Shown here: in pieces, positions 1 to 8,989 of the stretch
Layout: each line of letters starts with the position of its first letter
Numbering within the stretch: the stretch's first letter is position 1
Origin: Flavobacteriales bacterium
Lineage (GTDB): Bacteria > Bacteroidota > Bacteroidia > Flavobacteriales_F > PHOS-HE28
Direction: 5' to 3'
Assembly: GCA_020635655.1 (NCBI GenBank)
Contig: JACJZI010000007.1
Coordinates: 168,724-232,723, forward strand
Length of the DNA stretch: 64,000 nt
The notes under the pieces: generated by a model
Told to the model about the DNA's origin: nothing
The model's input: the letters and a program-made list of their open reading frames with translations, nothing else
Databases searched by the model: none
Program-made: the position numbers and the translations under genes

Positions 1-2338
1 GAGGCAGCGCGTTCGCACATTCATCATTGGCGGGCGGCGCCCCGGGCGTGAGGATGCAGATGGTGAACGTGGAGGCGATGGGATAACCGCCATACCAGTC
101 ATACACCCGCACATAGTAGGTCTGTCCGATCGTCAAGCCGGTCGCCGCGATCTCCTCGACACCACCGCCCAGGGTGGCATCTGCGCAATCCAGGCTGGTG
201 AGGTTGCCGCAGGTGCCGGTCAGCAATTCGACCACGGCATCCAGCGTATCGGCGCCGTCCACATGCACAGTGTGCGCGGTAGCGGTGGCGACGAAGGAGT
301 ACCAAACGTCATCATTGGCATTTCCGAGGAAACCGTTGCAGGTGATCGCCGGCATGGATTGGGTGGCACCTTGTACGTCCCCTTGCACCGGCACGCATGA
401 ACCGGCCGGTGTGAGCGGAATGGCCCCGGCGCAGTCATCATTGGCCGGCGCACCCGCGCAGGCGGTCGCCGATACGGTGATCTGGTAGGGGCCCGTGCTT
501 CCCGCGCCGAACTGGCCAATGGGAAGATAGTAGGTCCCCGCGGGCAGGCTCGTGAAACGGACGGTCGCATTCCCATCAACGCAGGTGGTAAAATCGTAGG
601 TACCCACCGTGTATGTGGAGGCCGGACATGCGGTCCATACAATGTACACCTGGTCGAAGGCGGGTGTCGTCCCGCAATAGCTCACGGTCACATCGGCACA
701 ATCATTCAGGGTGAACGCATGCCACACCTTGGGGATGCCGTCGTCCATATCGGAGCCCGGAACGGCATCGTTCGTGGTCGTGGCGCCGACCGTTGTTCCG
801 GAGAAGTTAAGCGACCCACCCACGTTCAGGGTCGGCGTGGGGATGCCGCCGCACTGGTCGTTCACGGGAGTACCGCCCCCGGCTGCAAGGATGCAGATCG
901 TGAAATCCGGTGCGAGGGGATAACCCGCATACCAGTCATAGACCCGTACATAATAGGTCTGTCCGATCGTCAGTCCGGTCGCGGCGATCTCCTCGACCCC
1001 GCCGCCCAGGGTGGCATCCGCGCAGTCCAGGCTCGTGAGATTGCCGCACGTTCCGGTCAGCAGTTCGACCACGGCGTCCAGCGTATCGGCACCATCGACA
1101 TGGACCGTATGCGAGGTGGCGGTGGCCACGAAGGAGTACCACACGTCATCGTTCGCATTGCCGAGGAAACCATTGCAGGTGATGGCCGGCATGGATTGGG
1201 TGGCACCTTGCACACTGCCGGCCACGGGTACGCAGCTCGTCGAAGGAGTGAGCGGGATCGCGTTCGCACAATCGTCATTGGCAGGGCCTGCGCCACATGC
1301 CGCCGCGCTCACGTGGATGCTGTACGGCCCTTCCGCGTCGAAGGCCGGATCGAGCATCACGGGCATGTAATAACTGCCCGCTTGAAGACCGACATAGTGG
1401 ACCGTGAAGTTCCCATCGCCGCAGTCGGTGTCGTTGTAGTCCGTACTTATGACCACATTGTTGTCGTCCGCGGGGCAACCGGTGGATAGGACGATCCATA
1501 TATCGCCCCAAGCCGGGTTCTGCCCGCAATAGGTAACGGTCACATCGGCACAGCTCGACAGGCTGAACCCGTGCCAAACGCTTGCCAGACCCAAGGCCTC
1601 CAGTTGAGAACCAGGTCCATAGTCACCGGTGATGGTCGCTCCCGTATTGTCGCCAGTGAAGGTCAGCGTGTTGCCGACGGCGAGCGGGGTGAAGCCCACT
1701 CCGCTGCACGAGTCGTTGGGGGGGGCCGCCGACGGGGCTGTCACGCAGATCGTGAACGTGGTGGTGGTCGGGTCACCGGAGTAATAGTCGTAGACCCTGA
1801 TGTAGTATGTCGCACCGATCGTCAGACCGGACGCGGCAATGGTCTCGGTCCCTGCTTCCAATGTGGCATCCGAACAACCGATGTTGGTCCCGTTGCAGGC
1901 CCCCGAGCGGAGGTCGACCACGGCATCGAAGTTCGCGCTCCCTGTGACGTAGATCGTATGCGAGGCGGCGGTGGCCACGAACTTGAACCAGACGTCATTG
2001 TCTGCGACACCCGTGTAGGAATTGCAGGTGATCGCGGCGATCGACTGGGTGGCACCCGCCACATCGGCGGTCACCGCGTTGCAGGTCGCTGCCGGTGTCA
2101 ACAGGATCGCTCCTGCGCAATCATCGTTCGCTGGAGCACCTCCGCGTGGGGCATTTGCAGGTATGCCACGGCGCGCGCCGCTCGCCGGCTTCGGCGCGAA
2201 GTGCTGATGGGCAGCCGCCGAGCTGTGCATCGGCTGCGCGTAGTGGGCCTTGTGGTTCGGGTGGGTGGCCGTCTGGCCATCGGCTGACAACGCCGTAGCC
2301 ACAAAAAAGGGCAGCAACAGCGATCTGGCAGCTTGCAT
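1..2338 (-). CDS. Large modular exported protein (PPC-like repeats), C-terminus outside the window
   Basis: An uninterrupted reading frame of 779 codons runs from an ATG at 2338 to the left edge, so the end is missing. The N-terminus has a signal peptide (hydrophobic residues 5-18) and then a His/Ala-rich linker (about 25-60). From residue 71 it is a chain of about 140-residue beta-sandwich modules, each opening with a P-x-N-D-x-C motif at residues 71, 208, 354, 493, 633 and 771. Alternate modules carry the phrase GLTIGxTYYxRVYD, typical of bacterial pre-peptidase C-terminal (PPC) domains, so the unit is a two-module super-repeat of about 279 residues. Such proteins in Bacteroidota are usually T9SS cargo with a C-terminal sorting domain, which cannot be seen here. 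Role is inferred as surface adhesion or binding; no catalytic domain is visible. It lies 184 bp downstream of the M1-like peptidase on the same strand. Confidence 0.85.
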   Translation of the reverse strand, partial: MQAARSLLLPFFVATALSADGQTATHPNHKAHYAQPMHSSAAAHQHFAPKPASGARRGIPANAPRGGAPANDDCAGAILLTPAATCNAVTADVAGATQSIAAITCNSYTGVADNDVWFKFVATAASHTIYVTGSANFDAVVDLRSGACNGTNIGCSDATLEAGTETIAASGLTIGATYYIRVYDYYSGDPTTTTFTICVTAPSAAPPNDSCSGVGFTPLAVGNTLTFTGDNTGATITGDYGPGSQLEALGLASVWHGFSLSSCADVTVTYCGQNPAWGDIWIVLSTGCPADDNNVVISTDYNDTDCGDGNFTVHYVGLQAGSYYMPVMLDPAFDAEGPYSIHVSAAACGAGPANDDCANAIPLTPSTSCVPVAGSVQGATQSMPAITCNGFLGNANDDVWYSFVATATSHTVHVDGADTLDAVVELLTGTCGNLTSLDCADATLGGGVEEIAATGLTIGQTYYVRVYDWYAGYPLAPDFTICILAAGGGTPVNDQCGGIPTPTLNVGGSLNFSGTTVGATTTNDAVPGSDMDDGIPKVWHAFTLNDCADVTVSYCGTTPAFDQVYIVWTACPASTYTVGTYDFTTCVDGNATVRFTSLPAGTYYLPIGQFGAGSTGPYQITVSATACAGAPANDDCAGAIPLTPAGSCVPVQGDVQGATQSMPAITCNGFLGNANDDVWYSFVATATAHTVHVDGADTLDAVVELLTGTCGNLTSLDCADATLGGGVEEIAATGLTIGQTYYVRVYDWYGGYPIASTFTICILTPGAPPANDECANALP
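60..442. repeat. Direct repeat copy 1 (837-bp period) inside the modular surface gene
   Basis: This segment aligns without gaps to 897-1279 at an offset of exactly 837 bp (279 codons) with high nucleotide identity by eye. It encodes a PPC-like module. Identity at the DNA level suggests recent duplication or gene conversion between modules. Confidence 0.8.
897..1279. repeat. Direct repeat copy 2 (837-bp period)
   Basis: Second copy of the PPC-like module, 837 bp from copy 1. A third, more diverged copy lies near 1740-2128 at an offset of 849 bp (283 codons). Confidence 0.8.
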
Positions 2339-2445
2339 GATCGGGTCTTTGTAGGTCATGTGCTTGTACCGGTCGTTTTGTTCCGGACGGGTCGAATCTA
2401 CTTCCTGGTCCGTCAAGACCGACCGCGCCCCGGTCCGACTTTATG

Positions 2446-2459
2446 TACGATCGATCGTA
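2446..2459. other. 14-bp perfect palindrome TACGATCGATCGTA between two co-directional genes
   Basis: The palindrome sits in the 184-bp gap between the M1-like peptidase gene and the modular surface gene, about 110 bp upstream of the latter's ATG. It could be a protein-binding site, but CGATCG is frequent in this genome, so the call is tentative. Confidence 0.3.
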
Positions 2460-2522
2460 GGATCTTGAATTCCCATGCTCAAGATGTTGCGTTGCAATGG
2501 TCCCGGCCTGCATGAACCGTGA

Positions 2523-4967
2523 TCAATGCATGATCAGCACCGAGCGCTCTCCGATCCGGACGCCGCTGGCGCTCAACAGACGGACCACGTAGGCGCCTTC
2601 ATCAAGCGCGGACACCTGCAGGGGAACATCGAACCTGCCCGCCAACACCCTTTCCGTTCGTTCGACCAGGGTCCCATCCACAGCGATCAGATCGATGTAC
2701 ACGGGACCTGGCTCGCCCAGATCGCCAGTGATGTGCAGTCGATCACGGGCAGGTGAAGGGAAAACGGCCAATTGATCGGTCAGGTCCTCCCCCGCCCCTT
2801 GCACGGACGCGATGAATGCACCTTTGGCGAACGCATATTCCCCCTTGCGAAGCGTGGTGATCAGGAAATTCCCGTTGCCATCGGTCGTCGATCCGCCGAC
2901 GTTCAATGTGTAATCGCTGTATACCTCCCATGGGTCGGTCGGCTTCTCCCGATAGACCAGTTCGGCATTCTGCTCATTGATCCCAAAGAGGTCATTGTCC
3001 AGGTCCGTGGACAGGTCCCCGTGATAATAGATCCGCCCCCGCAACTGCAGGCCGGTCGGCCAGACACCGTCCACGCGCCAGTAATGCGTACTGCTGATCT
3101 GGTCGATGCCCCACCCCATCTGGTCCTGGTCCGGCCCGGACCAGATGTGTTCCACACGGACCAACGCGGAATCGGGCACGCTGTCCCGATACACCCACAT
3201 GTCCACCCAGGGCAGGTTCGGAGATGCGCCTTCGCCCGGACGGACCTCGAACTCATCGTCCAGACGTGCCTGGTTCAGCCGATCATGGCCGTTGAGCACC
3301 GCCATCACCGGTTCAAAATCACAACTGACCCCCACCGAGGTCCATTCCCCATCGGCGATCACCTGATATTCCTGGCGCTGTTGATCGGCGCCGATCAATG
3401 TCAGGTCCAGCGGGACCTGATGATGGAAGACCGTCGTGCCGTGCAGACCTTGGCGAAGTTGCAATTGCACGTCCCATTGCGCACCGTTCTGTTGCACGTC
3501 CATCTGGTGCACCACGAAGACCGAGAACCCGGGTGCGAATACCCAGGCGTCGAAGAACGGATCGAGGTCCTGACCGGTCTCCGCCTCCAGTGCATCCTTG
3601 AACCCCACGGCGGTCAGGCTCTCGTCGGCATGGTCGACCTGGATGGCGGTCATGGCCTGCCGGAACAGGCCATCACCAAGATACCCACGCAGGTTATGGA
3701 TCACGGCCGCCCCCTTGTAATACGTGGTGAGCCCGTAGATGTATGCGTCGGGCATGGGCGACAACGGTTGGAAACCGCCATCCTGCACGTTGGCCTCTTC
3801 CAACACATAGAGCAGATTGTCCTTGACGGCCTTCTCCAACGCCCCCTGCCCTCCCTGCCATTCGGCGATCAGATGCGTGCTGTATTCCGCAGGGCCCTCC
3901 TTGAACCACATGTCGCTGTGGTCATGGGGTGTCACCTTGTCGCCCCACCAATGGTGGCCCAGCTCGTGGGACAGCAGGTCCCTGTTGCTCGTCTGGCTCT
4001 GACCGGGCATGAAATCCGGAAAAGCGATGTTCTCGGGGATCTCCAACGCACCGTCCGTGGTAAGCACGTATCCCACGCGATCGTACGGGTAGGGTCCGTA
4101 CCAGTACTCCAGCACATCGATGGCATCGTCCACGTCCACCATCTTGTTCACCATGGCGTTCAATTGATTGGACTTAGCCGTGAATCGCACATCGATGTTC
4201 CCATAGGCGCCCACGTGCACGCGATCGCTGTCCTGATAGGCGGCGACCGCGATCGCGCTGAGATGGGTCGGGATGTCCCGTGCGAAGTCGAACGTATGCA
4301 CCACCGTGTCCCCGTTCAGTACGGTCGTGCCCAGGTCGGCACCTTGACAATGCGCACTGAACGTGCCTGCGCTCTTGATGTGATAGGTGTAGGAGGCCCG
4401 CTCCACAAAGGAATCGAAGCAGGGATACCACACCTTGCCGAAATTGGGCGGGATCGTGGTCAGGCCGATACCCAGGTTGTAGATGTAGTTCGACTCGAAG
4501 TAGAAGCCGCCCCAATCCGGATCGCGGTGCGGGACCCCACTGTAGTAGACGATGAGTTCATGTGTTGTTCCAATGGCGGGGACCTGGTCGAGGTCCACTT
4601 TGAGCACTTCCCCATCATAATGATGCACAAGAGGTCCATTCTCTCCGATCACCGAATCGACCGTGAGCTGGTACAGGTCGAACCGGATGAAGGTCTGTCC
4701 TGCCATCAACGGTGTGTATGTGATGGTCGTGGCCGCAACGATCTCATGAGAACCATAGCGCGTCACATCGATAGCGATGTCGTAGTGCAGGATGTCGAAC
4801 GTATCGCTGCGCGCGATCGACGCATTGACCGAAGCCCTTTCCGCGTCGGTGATACCATGCGGATGGGTGGGCAGGTTGCGGAAGTAATGACAACCGAGCT
4901 TGAACGGCTGCGCGGTCGCGTGCACCGTCAGCAGGACGGATAGGGAAAGGAGGATGGAACGGGACAT
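2523..4967 (-). CDS. M1-like (gluzincin) metallopeptidase with T9SS sorting domain
   Basis: The 814-residue product has a signal peptide, then a gluzincin catalytic region of aminopeptidase N type. The zinc site HEXXH-X18-E is intact (His334, Glu335, His338, Glu357). The usual GAMEN substrate motif is altered to G-A-L-E followed by IPEN upstream of the zinc site. The last ~80 residues (VFPSPARDRLHITG onward) form a type A T9SS sorting domain, so the enzyme is expected to be exported and anchored at or released from the cell surface, where it would trim peptides. The ATG at 4967 is preferred over a TTG four codons upstream because it places the signal peptide at the very N-terminus. It is divergent from the DUF2905 gene. 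Family confident; exopeptidase specificity is inferred. Confidence 0.88.
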   Translation of the reverse strand: MSRSILLSLSVLLTVHATAQPFKLGCHYFRNLPTHPHGITDAERASVNASIARSDTFDILHYDIAIDVTRYGSHEIVAATTITYTPLMAGQTFIRFDLYQLTVDSVIGENGPLVHHYDGEVLKVDLDQVPAIGTTHELIVYYSGVPHRDPDWGGFYFESNYIYNLGIGLTTIPPNFGKVWYPCFDSFVERASYTYHIKSAGTFSAHCQGADLGTTVLNGDTVVHTFDFARDIPTHLSAIAVAAYQDSDRVHVGAYGNIDVRFTAKSNQLNAMVNKMVDVDDAIDVLEYWYGPYPYDRVGYVLTTDGALEIPENIAFPDFMPGQSQTSNRDLLSHELGHHWWGDKVTPHDHSDMWFKEGPAEYSTHLIAEWQGGQGALEKAVKDNLLYVLEEANVQDGGFQPLSPMPDAYIYGLTTYYKGAAVIHNLRGYLGDGLFRQAMTAIQVDHADESLTAVGFKDALEAETGQDLDPFFDAWVFAPGFSVFVVHQMDVQQNGAQWDVQLQLRQGLHGTTVFHHQVPLDLTLIGADQQRQEYQVIADGEWTSVGVSCDFEPVMAVLNGHDRLNQARLDDEFEVRPGEGASPNLPWVDMWVYRDSVPDSALVRVEHIWSGPDQDQMGWGIDQISSTHYWRVDGVWPTGLQLRGRIYYHGDLSTDLDNDLFGINEQNAELVYREKPTDPWEVYSDYTLNVGGSTTDGNGNFLITTLRKGEYAFAKGAFIASVQGAGEDLTDQLAVFPSPARDRLHITGDLGEPGPVYIDLIAVDGTLVERTERVLAGRFDVPLQVSALDEGAYVVRLLSASGVRIGERSVLIMH

Positions 4968-5022
4968 GATCGCGTGCAAAGGGTCCGCACGAATCTAATC
5001 CAAGGTGGGGCACCGGGCAGGG

Positions 5023-5030
5023 TACCTTCG
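5023..5030 (+). promoter_or_regulatory. Candidate -7 box TACCTTCG, 5 bp before ATG
   Basis: Matches the Bacteroidota -7 consensus TAnnTTTG with one change. The 5-bp distance predicts a leaderless transcript and favours the ATG at 5036 over the GTG at 5030. Confidence 0.45.
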
Positions 5031-5035
5031 TGAGC

Positions 5036-5248
5036 ATGCGGCGACCCCTGGTCCTTATCGGTGTGTGCTGTCTCGTGCCGGCAGCACGATGGCCGTGGTT
5101 GCGGAGCGGTCGGTGGTGGCGATGGACCGGTCACCTGCCGGGGGACATCCACATGGAAATTGACGGTTTCAGCTTCCACTTCCCATTGACGACATGCATC
5201 GTGGTCTCCGTCCTGATCCGTGCGATCGTGCTGATCCTCCGTCGATAG
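5036..5248 (+). CDS. DUF2905 family small membrane protein
   Basis: The 70-residue product matches the layout of the DUF2905 family: a short N-terminal hydrophobic segment, a central LPGDI motif followed by a (G/N)FSFxFPLTT motif, and a C-terminal membrane segment ending in RR. Function of the family is unknown. The N-terminal helix is less hydrophobic than usual and is rich in Arg and Trp. The start is the ATG at 5036 because a -7-like box lies 5 bp upstream. It converges with the coiled-coil lipoprotein gene across a hairpin terminator. Confidence 0.8.
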   Translation: MRRPLVLIGVCCLVPAARWPWLRSGRWWRWTGHLPGDIHMEIDGFSFHFPLTTCIVVSVLIRAIVLILRR

Positions 5249-5287
5249 GATCGGCCGGACTCACCACCCTGCCGGACGGAAATGGAA

Positions 5288-5317
5288 GAACGGCGCACGC
5301 GAATGCATGCGCCGTTC
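5288..5317. terminator. Bidirectional hairpin terminator
   Basis: A 10-bp perfect stem (GAACGGCGCA / TGCGCCGTTC) with a 10-base loop lies between two converging genes. There is no long T tract on the plus side. Confidence 0.6.
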
Positions 5318-5333
5318 CAAGGACTTGATCCCG

Positions 5334-6242
5334 CTATTTCACCTCGACCACGAGGTACTTGCTCAATTGCCAGAAGCGGTCGGCATCCTTGATCTCGAGC
5401 GCTGCGACATCGTCCTTGGCGTCCCTCACGAGTTCGTAGGATCCCGCCGGGTGATCGGTCACGAGCGTCACCCTGTGCGCATTCAGGGGAACCGTATGCA
5501 GCTCGCGCACATCGACGGCCGCGAATGCGATGGGCTTCGCATTGGTGTTCAGGCCCACGTGCTTGCCGATGCCCACGATACCACCCTCCTTCGTCAGGAC
5601 GCCTTGCTTCTCCAACTCCTTGTAGGTGCCCTTCGCCATGTAGGCGGTATTGATGTCCTTCTCCAACTGGGTGATGGTGGCCCCGCGTTCGGCGATGTCC
5701 AGCTGGAAGGCGGTGAGCTGCTGGTTCACCTGTTCGATCGTGAGATCACGTCGGGCAAGCAGGTCGCCCATCCGCATCAATGCCGTATCGCGCGTGGCAA
5801 GCTCGCTCTGGATCGCCTCCAGCTTCTTCCGCAGATCGGTGGCCTTGTAGTTCGAGCGGTCGAGTTCGTGCTGCAGCTTCGTGACCTTGTCCTGGCTCTC
5901 ATGCAGCAGTCCGTTCATCAGCTGGATGTCCTTCAGGATCTTGTCGCGCTTGTCACCGCCCTTTTCCAGGTCATCCATGTTCGCATGCAGCACCTTTCCC
6001 TGGTCGTCCATCAACGCGATGTTCTGCTCGATGTCGTCGAATGACAGGGCCATGGCACCGATCAGGGAATCCTTTGCATGCAAAGCGGCCTCCAACCGGG
6101 CATTGTCGGCCAGGGCCCGGTCCTTGTCACGCGCAAGCTCCTCGGCACTCGGCCCGCTCTGGCAGGCTGCGAGGGTCATCGCGGCCCCGATGAACACGAT
6201 CGCTCCCTGGCGGCCGTATCCTGAAAAGATCTGGGTCTTCAT
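5334..6242 (-). CDS. Coiled-coil lipoprotein
   Basis: The 302-residue product has a lipoprotein signal (charged start, hydrophobic stretch, lipobox LAAC with Cys27). Residues about 30-205 are almost entirely heptad-like coiled coil, rich in Glu, Lys, Asp and Leu. The C-terminal 90 residues form a compact domain with GIVGIGKHVGLN and end in LVVEVK. This architecture is widespread in Bacteroidota, and automatic pipelines sometimes label it a Cbp1-like collagen-binding adhesin; I see no evidence for collagen binding. It probably spans part of the periplasm as a structural lipoprotein. No partner gene is adjacent. Confidence 0.75.
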   Translation of the reverse strand: MKTQIFSGYGRQGAIVFIGAAMTLAACQSGPSAEELARDKDRALADNARLEAALHAKDSLIGAMALSFDDIEQNIALMDDQGKVLHANMDDLEKGGDKRDKILKDIQLMNGLLHESQDKVTKLQHELDRSNYKATDLRKKLEAIQSELATRDTALMRMGDLLARRDLTIEQVNQQLTAFQLDIAERGATITQLEKDINTAYMAKGTYKELEKQGVLTKEGGIVGIGKHVGLNTNAKPIAFAAVDVRELHTVPLNAHRVTLVTDHPAGSYELVRDAKDDVAALEIKDADRFWQLSKYLVVEVK

Positions 6243-6450
6243 GGTGTTGATGGTTTTCGTTCCGTGATCGTGCGATCCTTGTTCCGGTCACGGAACGCTT
6301 TCGTCCAGACCCATGCCAGGAAGGACCATTTTCTCTTCGAACTCCCTGACCGTGCGGCTTCCAACGTGGAACGTCGCGGACATGCACCATGGTCCGCCCG
6401 GGGAATGGGCGCCCCGATCGTCGCAACATTTCGACGCACTTCCGCCCCGC

Positions 6451-7173
6451 TCAGTGGATGTACAGGACCTTTCGGCCCGAGCGGACATGCAGGCCCGGTG
6501 TATCGAAGGAGATCGCTCTTCCCAGCAGGTCCGTGTCCAGGTCGGACCATTCTTGCATGGTCGTCGGGCCGTGGGGTGCCGTGATGCCGGTGGAGATGGT
6601 CGGCACCGAACCGATCACGGTCACCTCATCCAGACCCCAGGCCTCCGTACCACCCTGATATGCCGTGAACGTCAGTTGGAACGTGCCGAAGACCATCGAC
6701 TCGTCCGCCTGTACCGTGCCCAGGTCCGTGAACACCAACGTGGTGGTCCCCTCAGATAGGTCCAGATCCGAAAGCGATCCGGGATCCCCGTTGTTCAAGG
6801 TGACCTCCACTTTCAACCGATGCGGCCCCTCGTTGGACCCGATCGATCGGACCAGCAAACTGTCGATGTGGACCGGGTGGAGCGCGATGCCGCTGAGCAC
6901 GACCCGATGATCCGACGAGGGAGCCTCCGACCAGCCGTAGGTCAACAGCGCGTTATCACCCGAAGCAACGGGAAATGGGCAGACATCCAGGCCGACCAAG
7001 GCCACATTGGTGCCCATGAACGCAGGGTCCGTATTGATCGGCAGGTTGCAGGCCGTGCATCCTGAATCGCAACTGAGGAGCATGGCGCAGGGCGTGTTCG
7101 ACCAGGACCAGGTGATGGATTGGGCCGAGAGGGCCAGCGGGAGCAGTAGTCCCGCCGCAAAGGGGATCCGCAT
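6451..7173 (-). CDS. Secreted protein with short T9SS-like C-terminal motif
   Basis: The 240-residue product has a signal peptide (cleavage likely after LALSA), four Cys residues within residues 29-42 that may form disulfides, and a beta-rich body. The C-terminus (LLGRAI, then PGLHVRSGRKVLYIH) resembles the end of type A T9SS sorting domains, in which a D-x-x-G-R turn is followed by a GxYxxxGKK strand. The full ~75-residue sorting domain is not clearly present, so T9SS export is likely but not certain. Function is unknown. It is co-directional with the beta-barrel-like gene upstream (82-bp gap). Confidence 0.65.
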   Translation of the reverse strand: MRIPFAAGLLLPLALSAQSITWSWSNTPCAMLLSCDSGCTACNLPINTDPAFMGTNVALVGLDVCPFPVASGDNALLTYGWSEAPSSDHRVVLSGIALHPVHIDSLLVRSIGSNEGPHRLKVEVTLNNGDPGSLSDLDLSEGTTTLVFTDLGTVQADESMVFGTFQLTFTAYQGGTEAWGLDEVTVIGSVPTISTGITAPHGPTTMQEWSDLDTDLLGRAISFDTPGLHVRSGRKVLYIH

Positions 7174-7254
7174 GGAGCGCGTGGGAGATCTGGCGCCTTC
7201 AACGGTGACCTCCGGGTCCGGGTTGCAATGGCCGGGGCCTGCGGCCCGCTCTGG

Positions 7255-7935
7255 TCAGAAAACGCCCACCTTCAATGACGCAGTGAGGTTCAAGCCCCGA
7301 AGCGCATCGTCAGGCACACCTTCGAGGTCGAGATCGGTGGCGTACCGATAAGATGCGCCGACGCCGAAACGCAGGATCCGGAGCACGTTCAGTTCCAGAT
7401 CGATCCCCGGCTCCGCAACGAAGAAGGCCGTTCCATCGGTTCCATACCGGAAGCGGTCCTGCTCATGGACGGGGCGGGTCCGCGTGGTGTACTGGTGACC
7501 GCAACCGCCCGCACCAACGATGATGGGGAGGCTGATATGCACGGGACTTCTGTACGCGATCACGGGCTCCAGGAACAGGCCGCCATAGCCCATCCGGAAC
7601 AAGCTGGGACCTTCCGTCAGGATCCCCTCGTCGGCGAGGTAGGCATCATACCCCGGGCTTTTCACATCGGTGACGAGGCCATACCCCGCGATGCCGAAGG
7701 TCAGGCGATGATCGATGATCCATCCGGCCTTGATCCCGGCGAGCATGGCATCCTGGTCGAGGATGCGGGTGGCCGCGGCGGCTGGAGCTCCCCACCCCCC
7801 GTGGACGGTGTGCTGGCCGCTCGCAAAGAGCGTGTACATCCTTTCATTCCGAACGTTCGCGGTGTCCTGGGCATGCAGGGTCATCGTGAAGAGCAGGCCA
7901 GCAAGGCCCGCTACGCATTGTGATCCGAGGTCCAT
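7255..7935 (-). CDS. Exported protein, probable outer-membrane beta-barrel
   Basis: The 226-residue product has a signal peptide (AGLLFTMTLHAQ), then alternating strands of amphipathic character with many Gly/Tyr/aromatic turns. The C-terminus, GLNLTASLKVGVF, ends in Phe as outer-membrane beta-barrels do. The size would suit an 8-10 stranded barrel. No known family is recognised and the role is unknown. It is divergent from the LytTR response regulator gene. Confidence 0.6.
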   Translation of the reverse strand: MDLGSQCVAGLAGLLFTMTLHAQDTANVRNERMYTLFASGQHTVHGGWGAPAAAATRILDQDAMLAGIKAGWIIDHRLTFGIAGYGLVTDVKSPGYDAYLADEGILTEGPSLFRMGYGGLFLEPVIAYRSPVHISLPIIVGAGGCGHQYTTRTRPVHEQDRFRYGTDGTAFFVAEPGIDLELNVLRILRFGVGASYRYATDLDLEGVPDDALRGLNLTASLKVGVF

Positions 7936-8017
7936 TTTCTGATGTTTGTACCACTACGACCAGCCGGGCCCGAAATACCCCCATCCGGACCGGTCGATCA
8001 CTTTGCCCGCCGCCGAT

Positions 8018-8029
8018 GAACGATCGTTC
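8018..8029. other. 12-bp palindrome GAACGATCGTTC in a divergent intergenic region
   Basis: Lies in the 207-bp gap between the barrel-like gene and the LytTR regulator gene. It could be an operator; no second copy was found nearby. Confidence 0.25.
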
Positions 8030-8142
8030 GTGGTGCGGGCCCCATCGTCGAACCACCGCCGTTCGCCGAAAAGGACAGGTCCGACAGGGGCCATCTTTTC
8101 AAATTGGCCTGCCTTCATCAGGGCGCCCATCGCACATCCGCC

Positions 8143-8901
8143 ATGGAGGGAAGAAAAAAGAACGTCCTTGTCGTCGAGGATGAGGCCATCATTCGGAAGG
8201 ACATCATCCAGGGCCTGCAGCGGCTCGGGTACGTGGTGTCGGGCTCTGCCCGGTCGGGTTCGGAGGCCGTTGAGGCCGCCCGGTCACAAAGGCCCGATCT
8301 CGTTCTCATGGACATTCATTTGAGCGACGGTCCCACGGGTATCGATGCAGCCCACCATATCCAGCGTGAGCTCCGGGTGCCCATCATATTCCTGACCGCC
8401 AATTCGGACGAAGCCACGGTCCGTTCGGCACGGATCGCCGAGCCCTATGGATTCCTGGTCAAACCGTTCAACGAGGCATCCCTCCAGGCCGCTGTGGAGA
8501 TCGCCATGTACAAACATGGAAAGGACGTGGACCTGCTCGAGGAGCATCGCCACTTGTTCCAGCTGGCCCTCGAGCGCAACAAGGACGATGCCCTGTTCGT
8601 CAAGTACAAGGGGTTGCTCGTCCGTTGTCCGATCCGGTCGATCGTTCATCTGGCCGCCTTGCGGGATTACGTCAGTATCCATCTTGTCGATCGTCGGTTC
8701 GTCGTTCATGCGACCCTGCAGAAGATGGAGGCCCTATTGCCGGCGAGCCAGTTCCTTCGGACGCATCGCTCCTACATCGTTCGTATCGATAGGATCATGG
8801 CGATCGAGGAGGGCATGCTCCTACTGGAGCCAGGTGATGAACGGATCCCCATTGGAGGCAGCTACTATTCGGCGGTGATGCGGCGCCTGCGGACCATTTG
8901 A
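8143..8901 (+). CDS. LytTR family response regulator
   Basis: The 252-residue product has an N-terminal receiver domain (residues 6-120) with acidic pocket Glu12/Asp13, phosphoacceptor Asp57 (LVLMDIHL), and a conserved Lys in GFLVKPF. The C-terminal LytTR DNA-binding domain (about 150-250) contains FLRTHRSYIV, the hallmark of that fold. Such regulators normally answer to a sensor kinase of the LytS or histidine kinase families, and none is adjacent, so this is an orphan regulator in the window. The ATG at 8143 is preferred to the upstream TTG at 8104 because it starts directly before the receiver domain. Confidence 0.92.
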   Translation: MEGRKKNVLVVEDEAIIRKDIIQGLQRLGYVVSGSARSGSEAVEAARSQRPDLVLMDIHLSDGPTGIDAAHHIQRELRVPIIFLTANSDEATVRSARIAEPYGFLVKPFNEASLQAAVEIAMYKHGKDVDLLEEHRHLFQLALERNKDDALFVKYKGLLVRCPIRSIVHLAALRDYVSIHLVDRRFVVHATLQKMEALLPASQFLRTHRSYIVRIDRIMAIEEGMLLLEPGDERIPIGGSYYSAVMRRLRTI

Positions 8902-8989
8902 AATCCTGATCGTGCTTGTGCGGGCAGATCGTCCGATCTTCGGGACACGCTCCAACGAAGGAGCGACCACCCGATAGCCACCGATCGGC

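Noticed and set aside
54..2130. CRISPR or minisatellite because of regular repeats
   Set aside because: Repeats are 837 bp long, in frame and encode protein modules; there is no short direct repeat with unique spacers.
2772..4943. 723-codon plus-strand open frame opposite the M1-like peptidase
   Set aside because: The minus strand has the intact zinc site and sorting domain; the plus-strand translation has no domain.
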